From the NCBI GenBank assembly GCA_910591455.2, contig OU342816.1:17731638-17795637 (forward strand): DNA of 64,000 bases, read 5' to 3'. The position numbers and the translations under genes are program-made. The DNA comes from Pholis gunnellus. Its lineage: Eukaryota; Chordata; Actinopteri; Perciformes; Pholidae. Each line of letters starts with the position of its first letter. Position 1 is the stretch's first letter. The notes under the pieces were generated by a model. The model was not told the DNA's origin and searched no databases. It saw only the letters and a program-made list of their open reading frames with translations. This document shows, piece after piece, positions 35,905 through 47,625 of the stretch.

Positions 35905-38793
35905 GTAAGATACAGCCTAGCCCGGGTTAGAGTGACAGAAATACACGGAGGCCCCAGCAGGAGAGCGCCTGGTCAGTCGGGATTAACGCTAGCCGCTGCT
36001 AGCTTAGTCAGCTAAGCTAACCTGCAGTTATCATAAGATGTGTTGGAGGTTGTCGAAGCTAATGCTAACGCGACTCAAAACATGCTGGCGTGTTAGTTTA
36101 CTGTACACACGACACGTTTATGTGTGCGAGTGAAATAGGTAACAAGTCACTGTTTATCCTGCTCGACTAAAACGAGCAGTGACCACGGCAACATTTTCTG
36201 TTCCGAGACCGATGTTCCTCTTTGGCCAAAAGGAGATGCCGAACTGGGCTGCGGTGCACATGGTGGAGGTGTACTTGTTGGACTGCTGTGAACGAAACCG
36301 CATCACATCGTTGATTATGTGGGCTCATGTACTAGAGGTTCTGTCATTGGCTGATCCTCTCCCCTCAGCCCGAGTGAGCTAAACTTTAAACGGGCAGAGT
36401 TTACAGTGACCCCCTCTGCCTGCTTGCCAAACAGTACAGCTACAATCAAGTCCAGAGGGGGCAAACTCCAAAGAGAGGGCTGTCAGCTCCTACAGGATCG
36501 GATTATCAGCTGTAGCAATAAATATGATAAAAAGGGCACACTTGGTTTGCAATGACTGATATCTGGAGCAAGTTTATACGTTCCTGGATGTAAAAAGTCT
36601 TTATCTACTACAGCCTTCACTGTATTACATATGGAAAGCACACACACTCTGTGAGATGTTGTTGGCATAGCACCATAGTATCAATGCAAAGAGAGACTCC
36701 TGTCTGCTTCCTGTCTGCCCCCCCCCCCCCCCCCCCTCATTGGGCCTTTAACCCAGTTTTATATGCCTAGTATAAAAAAAACGTTGATCCCCTTCAAATC
36801 ACATTTCACGCACATGCTCTGACTGACTGTTTATGCAATAAAGCACAGTCAGTCCTGTTTTTCTAAGAGTCAGGTTCATTGAATCCACTCTGTGATGTGG
36901 AGTGTATCTGAATGCTAAGTTGTCGGTCGAGGCCCGTTCTTATAAATGTCTATAAATTAGTAATACAACATATATTCATAGCAGATTGGCATGGACAGAT
37001 AACATACACCCCAGGTCTGGACTGAGCTCTTATTGATTATGGGCCATAAACACACAGATCGATTGACACACAAACATGACGATAGTCAACGTGTTTTGAG
37101 GGTGCATGTAAATAAAACTAATGTATGTACTGTACAGAAAATACTAAGAGTCTTCTGTGAATTATGCCAAACACGTATACTTTTATGTAATTACGTCGGT
37201 AACCCATACCAGTGTGTACAGAGCATACATCCGCCTGTAGTGTTGTCATTGTGGGCCGGGTGAGGGATTGGAGCGTTGAACCGATAAGCAATGCATTTTA
37301 AATATTGCACCACTTTGAAAATACACAGGCCGCAACTGGATTATCAGCCTAACTGATAAACAAGGAACAAATGGTTTGGTAATAGCCGTCTATCGCCAGT
37401 TTGTACACATGAGAAAGTCACTTTTTGGTTCTTGAATGGATTACGGCTATTGAGGCTGCAGAGATCGTCCCCACACGGTGATCTATTAAGTTGGAACAAG
37501 AGCCCGATCGTTGGAGTATGGCTCTGCATTAATGTGTCCGCTGATGAGTTGAAGCCCGGAGACGCAGTACAATTCATGCCCCGTCGTTCTTCCCCTGTTC
37601 ACCCATTTTTCTGATCCCAGTTGATGGGGCCAATTTAACAACAGCGTAATCTACATTTCTATTAGCTAATTTCAGAATTAATGAAACATGTACAAGTACT
37701 ACAAGGGTCCCCTCATAAGGGGGGTAAGTGCAGACATGGTACACCTATTTCGGAATTAATTATCATGATTGGTGGTCACTTTACTCTCGCATGTATTCAA
37801 ATATTTAGACTACTTAAATGCAAGAAATGCAAGCGTTGTCACTCCTGACATTGAGGTAATAGAATTGGAATGGATTTTATGATTATCGGTGATGGGAAAG
37901 TGGCTGAAGAATTAACGGTTGATATATACAATAAATTAACTATAATGATGGACTCGTGAGTCTTCTGTGTGAAGCGTTAACCATGACTGTCTCTGTGTTT
38001 AAATTGAGGACTATAGACATGCCCTTGGCAGGCGGGCAGGTTGCCGCAGTACTCTTGCTGCCTTATAAGTTATGTGTCTGAATAGGGAAGAGCGGTCACT
38101 GTTTATGAGCATGGCGACCTTCATCCAGTCACCTTGGCTATTTTCATGTCTAGAAATGTCAAAGACAAAGACTTTGCACCGCGGGGATGATTTGAGGACT
38201 GAAAGGTTCCGGTTTGGTGAATCTAGGGGGTTTATGTTGCCTTAAACTGAGCAAAAAAAAAACAAAAGGGGCGCAGACAACACAGGAAATAAGTGCTGCT
38301 GAAGAACAAGAGAAGGAACAAGCTGGCCTCTCGTCATGTTAGCAGCTTGCTGATAATAGAAAGATCCGGGGTGCTTTTTCACGGTCCATGAAGAAAACTG
38401 ACCATGATCTTAATGTGACTTGGTTGACTTGGTTAACTAGTCACTGGGGGCAGTATAGCGTATGTTGGACTGTAAATAATTTTAGATGTTGGTCTAATTG
38501 CACAGTTTGTTTTACAACAGTAACAATGCAATCATTATACGACAGCTCTTCAGTCTCAGTTGTCTTGGCTGTATCCATTTTGCTTTTGGGATGCCGGTTT
38601 CCTCTGATTTCCCGTGTTTCCTCTCAAACTATGCCATATGAATAAACTAAAGACAAACAGTAATTATCAGTAATGGTTGGTTACATTTTTCTTTTTACCA
38701 GGTGACATGAAGGTGACATCAAAGACAAAGGTGTGAGGTATAATGTTTATGCCTTTATTTACTATGCTGTTTATTTTTTTTCCCCCCCCGTAG
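35905..38793 (+). other. probable esrra intron 1
   Basis: No coding sequence recognised. Contains a C20 run (36718-36737). If the first exon is elsewhere this is simply upstream sequence. Confidence 0.4.
36718..36737. repeat. C20 homopolymer
   Basis: Uninterrupted C run of about 20 bases. Confidence 0.85.
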
Positions 38794-38798
38794 ACAGA

Positions 38799-41700
38799 AT
38801 GTCTTCCAGGGAGCGTCGGTCCGACGTCTACATAAAGGCAGAACCGAGCAGTCCAGAGGGAGGTGGGGGAGGCCGGATCAGCCCCGGCGGGGCCTCCTCA
38901 GACTCCTCTCACAGTGGAGGAGGAGGAACCAGAGGAGACGGCGTTAAGCGGTACTCCCCGCCGCTCTACACGCCGGCACTGCGTTGCCACTTCAAAGACG
39001 AGGGCGGCGACGGAGCGGAGGAAGGCTCCACCGGAAATGGAGCGGGGCGATGCAAGTACGCCCTGAGCACGTTGCCGAAGAGGCTGTGTTTGGTATGCGG
39101 GGACGTGGCCTCTGGGTACCACTACGGCGTGGCGTCATGTGAGGCCTGCAAAGCGTTCTTCAAGAGAACCATCCAAGGTGTGTGTCGTGGTGAGGTTTAC
39201 CTGTTGGCATAACAGACTGTATCCTCTGACTGTATTGTAACAAGGTGACAGGCTTTACATTTGGAGCACTTAAATCATGTTAAATGTGAGGTCTGTTCTG
39301 TGACACTCACTGCTATTAACCTCCACCCAGGGGCGTAGCACTACATTCTGGACCCTGTATGAAGGCATTCTCTCAGGGCCCCTTTCTGCCTCCATAGCTA
39401 TTCATTCTATTTATGGGCCCTCCACACATGAGGGCCCACAAATTCTTTTCTAGTATTCCTTGAAATGCTTTCATTTAGCTTTCAACCATAAGAGCACTGT
39501 CAGTTAAACTAGTTAAAACTATGAAGGTACCATAAATAGTTCAGGTACTAATAATGAATTTTATTTTATCACAGTCGATATAAAGATTCTCTCATTTTTA
39601 AAAAAATATCTTGTATTTGTGACGTCATACATTCTGTAGAGAAACAGGATTATTTAATCATTTTCTTCACTGTAAATTGACGGTTTTTCCGTTCTTCCAT
39701 AAAGGTAACATTGAATACAGCTGTCCAGCATCGAATGAGTGTGAGATAACCAAGAGGCGCAGAAAGGCTTGTCAAGCATGCCGCTTCACCAAGTGCCTCA
39801 AAGTAGGCATGCTGAAAGAGGGTGAGTGTTCACGGTCTGCAGAAGCTCTGCAGCCACTCTTTGCTATTGTGTCTTACGGGTCTTTTTCAAATGTGTGATC
39901 TGCTTGTTCTGTGTTTTCCCGATGCAGGAGTTCGTCTTGACAGGGTCAGAGGTGGAAGGCAGAAGTACAAAAGACGCCCAGAAGTGGAGAATGCAACATA
40001 CCAGAGTGCCCCTCTACCACTGACAAAGGAGAGTGAAAAAGGTGTTGTTTATATTCCCTTCTTGTCATCGGTGTTTTGTTCTCCAACCGGCAGCATAGCG
40101 TCGTACAATTTGTAAAAAATGAGATGAAAAGTAACTGCTTTTATCAACTGTCTGTTGACTGCGTGCTGGCAAGCTGCATGTAGCTACCAACAGAAGCAAT
40201 GTCCAGACAATTAACAACCCGGTAATCACACACAAACCAATCTAAGCTTGAGGTTGCCGGCAACAGTTCAGTTGGGACGTCCCCGCTGAGCTCTTCTGAT
40301 TCAGAAGCAGAGCGAGAGAGAGAGAGAGAGAGAGAGTCCATCTGTTCAGAGTTGAACCTTTTTCATTCCTCCGACAGCTTTGGCTCGAGGCAGTATGTGT
40401 TTTGGGTTGTCCGTCCATCCGTCACCGTCCCATTCCTGTGAACGCAATATGTCAGGAACGCCCGGAGGGAACTTCTTCAAATTTGGCACAGACTTCCACT
40501 TGGACTCGAGAGAAAACTGATTAGATCTTGTGGGTCAGAGGTCAAAGCCACTGTGACCTCACGTCAGTCCCATTCTTGTGAATGCGATACCTCAGGAACG
40601 CCCAGAGGGAATCTCTTCAAATTTGCCACCAACGTCCACTTGGAGGAATTTAATTGATTTACAATTTGGTGGTCAAAGCTCACAGTGACCTAAAAAACAT
40701 GTTTTTATCAAGCTAATTATTACAACTCAACACAAGTGTTTACCAGGATAAAATGATGTCATTTTGGACAGACGATAGATGTAAGCTGAAACTGAACTTG
40801 TTTGCAGAGGCATAAAACTATGAGGCAGTAATTTTATATCTTTTCTTTTACTTGAGGAGCTCAGAGTGTTCCCAAAAATGCGAGAAATGTCGGGTGGGTG
40901 AAACACGAGGTGCCCAGCGCATACAAGCAACACTTAGAAAACACTTTGTCCTTACTTTCTTTCTGTGCTAATTTGCACACGTTGTGGTGAACGAACTTGG
41001 AGCTCTTGATTCACATGCATCATATAGTGCAGTATATAGTTTAGTAAACACTAGTGCAGATCCTGTATATCTGTATGTCTATTAATGTACACTGCACTTT
41101 TTTTTGTATCTGTACATCACAGTAATCCCTCGTTTTGTGTCTGTTTTGTGACATAGGTTCCTCCAACATCATTGTGTCCCACCTTCTGGTGGCCGAGCCA
41201 GAAAAGTTGTTTGCCATGCCGGACCCTCTGCAGCCAGACACAGCCCAGCGCACGCTCACCACCCTCTGTGACCTTGCTGACCGGGAGCTGGTTGTCATCA
41301 TTGGCTGGGCCAAACACATTCCCGGTAAGTGATGCTCAGAGTGTGAAAGAGGGGAGGGAGAGCATGGCAGCAGAAGTAGAGACGTACTCTCATCGGGCAG
41401 AAATATGCTTATTATTGTTGTTCAAATAGTTTTTATTGGTGAAAAACGATAAACACACTGCTGGGTTGACAGGTCATTGGTTTTCATATTTTCTTTCTCA
41501 CATCAATCCTTCCGCCCACCCGACCCCTGCACAACTGCAACAACATGCATTACAGAAGAGAGAGAAAAATACATCCACATATATACACGTATAAATATTA
41601 TATTATATAAAATCCAAATAAATAGATCCAAATAAAAATTGCTGCTTCAACCAGTTTATACTGAGCCATAGAGTTAAATATATTGATATCAATCAGGGGC

Positions 41701-42091
41701 GTGCCACAGGCCGATGATATTGTGTTGAAACATAAGCAATCAGTCAGGAGGGAGAACAGACCAGCCATTAAAATAGTAGACAAAGGGTTGCCACTTCTTT
41801 AGAAACTTAAAAAGGAACTCCCATAAGGATTGTTGAGGGGGCCCGAGAGAGGAATCAAACTCTGTATGCACGAAGTGAGGGACCTGAAGATAGCGCAACC
41901 GATTTAATTTGAATGTTGCAGATTAAATTTAAGACATCATGAGTCAGAGCTAGAAAGAATATCATCATAGAGGTCTTTGAAACAGCTGATAATCCTGACT
42001 ATTATAAAGGGCCTGAACAGCCCAATGAATAGGTAAAACAAAATGTCTGCTGACAGTTCAACTGAACCGATGCAGTGCTTGACATTTAAAC

Positions 42092-42135
<44 letters not shown>

Positions 42136-43908
42136 GTCTCTGTCTATTCCTCTTTAGGCTTCCTGTCGCTGTCCCTAGCAGACCAGATGTCCGTGCTGCA
42201 GTCCGTGTGGCTGGAGGTGCTGGTGCTGGGTGTGGCGTACCGCTCGCTCGGCTGCGAGGACGAGGTGGTGTTCGCAGAGGATTTTGTCCTTGATGAGGAG
42301 ATGTCCCGTGTCGCTGGACTGACGGAGCTCAATGCCGCAATCAGTCAACTTGCTCGCCGCTTCCGGGCACTAAACGTGGACCGAGAGGAATTTGTCATGC
42401 TTAAAGCCATCGCACTCACTAACTCAGGTACTTACCACTTGTGTTGTTGAACAGCTGTGCAGACAAATAGAAGCAACATTTACTTGCATCTCATAGAACA
42501 ATCAATCGAAGGAGTACAGAACTGTTAGTTATGTTGTGGGTTTTCATATCACTGTGTTTTCTAGTTGTATTATTGATCATATAAGGGGGTCCTGCAGCCC
42601 TTCATAGTGGAGGCACCTTGCCTGAAATTCAAAGTAACTCAGCTCACGTCAGAGGAGATTATTACATCTTTCTGAAATTGAAGGCTCAGTGCTCACCACC
42701 TCCGCGAACACATTTCTTGGGAAACCTTGCACATGACTAAGTGGAATATTAATAACGTATATGAAAAACTACACTCAGTTTCCAGTTTATTAGGTACATG
42801 ATTAGGTAGTTTATAGCTCGAGCTAATTGTCGTCATGAAGGTTTTATTGTTCAGGTTTTGCTGAAGCTGTTTTAGAGAGGTGTTCATTAAACTTTATGAC
42901 CTGCAGTTTGTGGTGCTGCTAAATTGTATTATGTTACACAGAGAATTGTTTCCAATATTCAGAGTAACCCTCATTTATATAATCTCAGCATAACGCAGTG
43001 CAGTTCAACAGCACCACAAACCACAGCCATCAAAATGAACAATGAACAAAAATATAGTTCAATTAGTTTTAGCTGTGTGTCCCGAATAAACGTATGCTTT
43101 CCTGTCTTAATCATAGTGGCAGACACTTGAGAATTAATTTGGGCTTTAAAGCTACTATTTGATTGGTGCAATAAGAGTTCTTGTATTAGCGTTGTCTCCA
43201 GTTGTGGGATTGTATGTCCTTCCCTCTGTAAGTAGCCAAAGGCCCATGACAACATGAGAAAACTCTCGCATAGCCAGTGGTGGTGCAGTGAAGGTTTTTT
43301 TTTCAGTTCTTAGGCAATGACTGCTGCAAAATAAAAAAAGTCTTTAGCCTTTAGCAGGCAGATGTGCCAAAGCAGAACCATACAGGATAGAGCAGAGATG
43401 TGTGTAATAGTTGTTGTAAGGTCACTAGTTCCACCTTTTATGTCGTCTTCCCTGATAGTTTGACTCAAGATTACTGTCAACAGAAGATCCTGTAGCGTGC
43501 CCTGCTTGCACTACACATGCACTTGTTTGTTTTGTAAATAAAAGGCTCTCATTAGTTTTGTATTTGTGGTAAGTCACTGGGCAACACACACTTCTGTGGC
43601 AAAAGCTGAGCCCTACTCAATGCCTTACCATGTGCTCCCTTGCTGTTCTGTTAGACTCTGTTTACATCGAGGACACGGATGCTGTGCAGAAGCTGCGGGA
43701 CCTCCTCCACCAGGCCCTGCTGGAGCTGGAATGTCAGCGGCGCCCGGACGAGTCCCAGCGGGCAGGACGCCTCCTTTTAACATTGCCTCTCCTCCGACAG
43801 ACTGCTGGTCGTGCTCTTACCACCTTCTACAGCATCAAGACCCGCGGCGGCGTACCCATGCACAAACTATTCCTGGAGATGCTGGAAGCCATGATGGACT
43901 CTCCCTAG
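38799..43908 (+). CDS. esrra: estrogen-related receptor alpha, six coding exons
   Basis: Ligand-independent orphan nuclear receptor that drives mitochondrial and energy-metabolism genes with PGC-1 coactivators. Coding exons: 38799-39177, 39705-39821, 39928-40041, 41157-41324, 42158-42427, 43655-43908; phases match, 433 residues (human 423). N-terminal VYIKAEPSSP (10-19) is the phospho-dependent SUMO motif of this family. The two-zinc-finger DNA-binding domain starts at CLVCGD (97); its P-box CEACKAFFKR (114-123) is of ERR type, since classical estrogen receptors have EGCKA. The second finger is followed by the A-box extension VRLDRVRGGRQKYKRR, read directly after LKEG. The ligand-binding domain contains LADQMSVLQSVWLEVLVLGV, and the AF-2 helix is in MHKLFLEMLEAMMDSP. 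The MMD-type end, FAEDFVLDEE and the kcnk4/prdx5 neighbours indicate alpha rather than beta, gamma or the fish delta form. Confidence 0.96.
39320..39475. mobile_element. possible short interspersed repeat in esrra intron
   Basis: A GGGGCGTAGCACTACATT segment followed by paired GGGCCC-containing stretches (around 39377, 39415 and 39432) resembles a short repeat family. Recognition is weak and the ends are uncertain. Confidence 0.25.
40313..40336. repeat. (AG)n microsatellite
   Basis: AG dinucleotide run in the third esrra intron. Confidence 0.85.
40420..40692 (+). repeat. tandem duplication of a ~135-base repeat unit
   Basis: Two diverged units (about 40420-40560 and 40561-40692) share CCCATTC(C/T)TGTGAA, TCAGGAACGCCC, AGAGGGAA/GGAGGGAA, CTTCAAATTTG and a terminal CAGTGACCT/CTGTGACCT box. 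Similar units occur widely in teleost genomes. Unit 1 carries a DR1 nuclear-receptor site. Confidence 0.7.
40532..40544 (+). promoter_or_regulatory. DR1 nuclear receptor element in esrra intron
   Basis: GGGTCA-G-AGGTCA is a direct repeat with one-base spacing, the type bound by PPAR-RXR, HNF4 and COUP-TF and often by ERR. An inverted half-site TGACCT follows at 40554-40559. It lies in unit 1 of a tandem repeat; the equivalent site in unit 2 is decayed. Confidence 0.4.
41400..42050 (-). mobile_element. LINE 3' fragment, antisense in esrra intron
   Basis: On the minus strand an interrupted reading frame includes TEFDSSLGPPQQSLW followed by FLKKWQPFVYYF (around 41770-41880), which resembles the C-terminal end of a LINE ORF2 protein. 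It is followed by a stop and an AT-rich tail ending in an AAC/AAT-type simple repeat near 41400. Several stops show that it is inactive. The fragment is truncated at its 5' end. Confidence 0.45.
42094..42157 (+). repeat. (TC)n microsatellite serving as splice polypyrimidine tract
   Basis: About 18 TC units, then TCTCTG repeats, run directly into CTATTCCTCTTTAG, the acceptor of the esrra exon that opens with GFLSLSLADQM. The microsatellite is therefore the polypyrimidine tract of a constitutive ligand-binding-domain exon. Confidence 0.85.
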
Positions 43909-44090
43909 AGCAGAAAGCGGCAGTAAACAGGACGCAGAGAAAGACCCAATGGAGATCTAGTCTTCAAGACTGGATGAGTGGTTTGTGAGAAATGAACGAT
44001 TTTATTAGAGAATTCATAGTGGGGGGAAATGGTCCTTTTTTTTCCCTTTTCGCATAGGCTATACATGAAGAAAGGAAAATAATATGAGAA

Positions 44091-44096
44091 AATAAA
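44091..44096 (+). terminator. proximal esrra polyadenylation signal
   Basis: First AATAAA after the esrra stop (about 185 bases downstream). Further AATAAA hexamers lie downstream (for example near 44956 and 46664), so longer 3' UTRs are possible. Confidence 0.4.
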
Positions 44097-44109
44097 AAAG
44101 CTCATGCAT

Positions 44110-47100
44110 TCATGTCCCAAAGTGGGCATTGGTTATTTGCAGAAAGACTTCCGTAAAAAGGCTCCAAGAGCGACTACATTTAACACGAACGCCAGAACGC
44201 TTCTCGGTTTCAACCGTTTTCATGGTGAGTTCCATCACAGCATTGACGTGCAGTTGCATAACCACTGAAGAAGAACATTTAGGTAGCCGAGAACAGACTG
44301 ACATGTGGCTTTTGAACTTTTTAAAACATATGTACCAGGGGGGGGAAAGACAGATTAACACGCACATGGAGTGCTTGTATTTACTATAGATTAGTGTGCC
44401 GTTGTCGGCAAATTCATAGGAATTACTTGCAATATGTTAAAAGCAATATAACGACTCGATTGTTGTCTGTCACATTTGAAATGTGGATAAAAGGGTGGGA
44501 CATCTAGTTATGTGTGTGTGTGTGTATATCCGTAGTTCTCCACTCTCAGAACCCCAAGTGCTGATTACTGAAACTCCCGCTGCTAGCAGAGGGAGTGGTT
44601 TGGGTCTGGGATGCCAGGGGAGTAGATTTAAAACACTAGCGAGACAAAAAAAAAAGAAGAAGAAAAAAAAAACACCAGCACTTTTGGGGTTAACTATCAG
44701 AGTTGAGAACCACTGATGTACGTAGTTGGTGCAGGATTCTTTATAAGCGGTTGTGCAGTTGATTTGTAGTCCAGGAGAAGTGCATATGAAGACTGTGTAG
44801 AGTGCTCTACTTGGAAGGTAATATATTCAGTGTTGGACGGAAGTCCTATTGGCACACAAACAACTGGCTTCCATGCAAGCAAGCAAGCGTGTGCGTCCGT
44901 GTGCAGTCGAAACCAATGAGCTACACTGAGATCAGGGAAGAACGCAACTCTTTGACAATAAAGCGCGAGCAACAGTAGTGGTCAGAAAAGAAATGCATAT
45001 GCCTCATCTGCTTTTTTTTTGTATACAGTCCACCACTAGATCTAACCACTGTTTTCGACTTCAGCAGCTGTGCTGTTCAAAAAGAATTATCTGACCTATT
45101 TGATTCGTGGGCTACAACACTAATCCATACGATTGATAGGCCGTTGGTGAGATTTCGCTGCATTTTCCGCAGTCGTGAGGAGCGTTGCATAAAAGATCTC
45201 AGATTGTTCCAATGAGAGATCCCTCCTTTGTATATGTGCATCTGTTGAAATGAAACTTGCAAGTGTCCGTTATGGGCTCAGGACAACAAGGGGATGCAAA
45301 ATATGCAACATCTTCCATTTTGGATGTTGAAACCTCGTCTGAAAACATGCTGAAAGTTCCGCAGGTTTGAGAACGTACAATAGAAATGACCATTATAGTA
45401 AGCTTCACACGCAATGCAAGGCTGCAGTATCTGATGTCAAAGTCAGATGGAATATTTAGCGGCCAACGGGCCGTTAATCGTTCAGCCATGTACAGTTCCA
45501 TCCAAATAAACAGAAACATGCAATTTATAGTGGAAGACGATAAAGCCAGCAAATGTGATACAAATTCCCCATTACAATTATATCTGTGCAGCTTACAGTG
45601 CTCTGGAATTTAAAGACTTGAAACTTGCTTTTTCATATATTTTCCTTTCTAGGATTTAAGGGTATTTTATTTACATTGTGACACTGTTGTGGGTTTGGTA
45701 TTGAAATGAAGCTTTCCATTCAGGATAATATAAATACATTTTTTTTTTTTTTTTTATGTAAGCAGTTGTGTATTTTCTGAATCTGATTGTCATTTTAGGG
45801 ATCAATTTTACCTAGCTCTATAGATCTAGCGGCTTGGTGAGGCTACAGAGGGCTACCTCAGGAGGCAGAGCAAGCCAGACGGCCAAACAACTGTGGAGAC
45901 AAATGTAATTCTTGATCTTTTGATTCAATTTGAGCATTGGGTTCATTGAATGTCTTTGCAGTTGTTAAAAAACACCCGAGGTCATTTATTTCTTTGTTTT
46001 CATACGGTATATGGCTCATTATTCATGCTTCACAGCTCACACGTTCCTGTTTTCTAGCAAACAAATAAATATAGATGCCTGGGTCGAAGTAGAGCTGTTA
46101 ACGTTTCTTCATATTGACTCGGCCATTCACACAACGGAAGCTTTTTCGTTAGCGTACAAATATGTTTTAGGTACGGTGGGTTTCGGAGGGGGGGGAAGGC
46201 GGGGGTCATCTGCAGTGTCACTGTTAAAATGATACGGTCATTTGTAGTTTTAATAAATATGTGCGCATTAATATAAATGAGCAATACAATAAATTACCAA
46301 ACCTCACACATTTCCTTGTATAGCCACAGTGTACATGTAACAATGCCAGTTATAATGAAAAATAGCTACTAAACGTTATATTATTTAGAAGTTCAAATCA
46401 ATGTTTGTATTTTGAAAGACTATTTAAATGATTAAATTCTATTTTTTACTCAATTTACTGTTGTTTGTTGACACTGCTTTGTTTTTGCGTGTGATATTGG
46501 CTGTGAATTTCCGTGTGTAGGTTTTCTTTTTCTTTTCATTTCGATAAACCAGTTTGATGTCCTTGTCTAAACATGTCCACATAACAATCACTGTGAAAAA
46601 AGTGAGATCATCCACTGTCTGACGCAACGGGGAGTGGATTATTGTAGGTGCTTTGTGTTGTGTAATAAATGGACACACCACCACCACATATCATTGGTCT
46701 CATCTCTCCCTGTGTATGTTTATGGATGCGTGTTTGTGTGCATTAGACGAGGCCCCCATCACGGGGACCGTGTGATGAAGGCTGCTGTTGAAACTGTCAA
46801 CTTCATGATTTGATGCATTTGGACCATTTGGACACACTGACCTGATGATGAGGGACAGTCCTTCAAAGATTGTACCCGAAAACGCTGGACAGACTTCAGA
46901 TACAGCTCCTGAGCATGATAAACGAATACTGGAGAGTACAAATAATCCACAGATGGTAGTGTTTGATTGCATAATTGAACAGACTGCCGTTGGAAACAGT
47001 TTGCCTCCATGTGTTTGTGTATCCATTTTCTGCACCTCTGACTGCAGTTGTGTCGGTTTTCTGAAACCGCATTGGAAGCTTTGACCTTTGCGGCTGCATT

Positions 47101-47600
47101 AGCATGCATGTCATGTCTGTGTGTAGGATTGTTAAAGAGTGTGCTTGAGCTGAAGTATTGCAAAGGCTCAGAAGTAACTAGTTACTTTTTACATTAAAAA
47201 AACACATGATACACCTTCATTCATATGACATGATGCAGTACTACACTGCTAATCTTATCTACCTAGTAGTAAACAAGGTACCTTAAAATTGGCTACACTT
47301 TAACAAACCAATCAAAATGTGTTCTTTTACTCACAATGGATTATTTTTAGATATGATATTTCTACTTCTTATTATAAGCACTTGTATCAATTAGTCTAAC
47401 AAATACTAGATTAGGCAAGTTCCTGCTGGCAGATGGCGCAGTAAATAAAGATTTAGGAGGCCCAGATCAGGAAGCTAGGTTAAGTCCCGAACAGACAAAC
47501 TCTCTGTGGGACACTCGTGTGAGTAACAGTGAGGTAAAGTCGGAGTGACAGCCAGCCTGAGACGCGTCTGGGACGATAAACGCAGCACGGGACATTCACG
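44110..47600. other. intergenic region between esrra and prdx5
   Basis: No recognised gene. In human the small gene TRMT112 lies between ESRRA and PRDX5; I found no reading frame resembling it here. Contains A-rich and T-rich runs (44645-44672, 45740-45756) and several AATAAA hexamers. The last 150 bases before prdx5 are CpG-richer and probably contain its promoter. Confidence 0.55.
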
Positions 47601-47625
47601 CCAGCGGCTCAAAGAGCGAGCCACA

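Noticed and set aside
44110..47600. trmt112, expected from human gene order
   Set aside because: No frame resembling its conserved N-terminus (MKLLTHNLL-type) or zinc ribbon was found on either strand.
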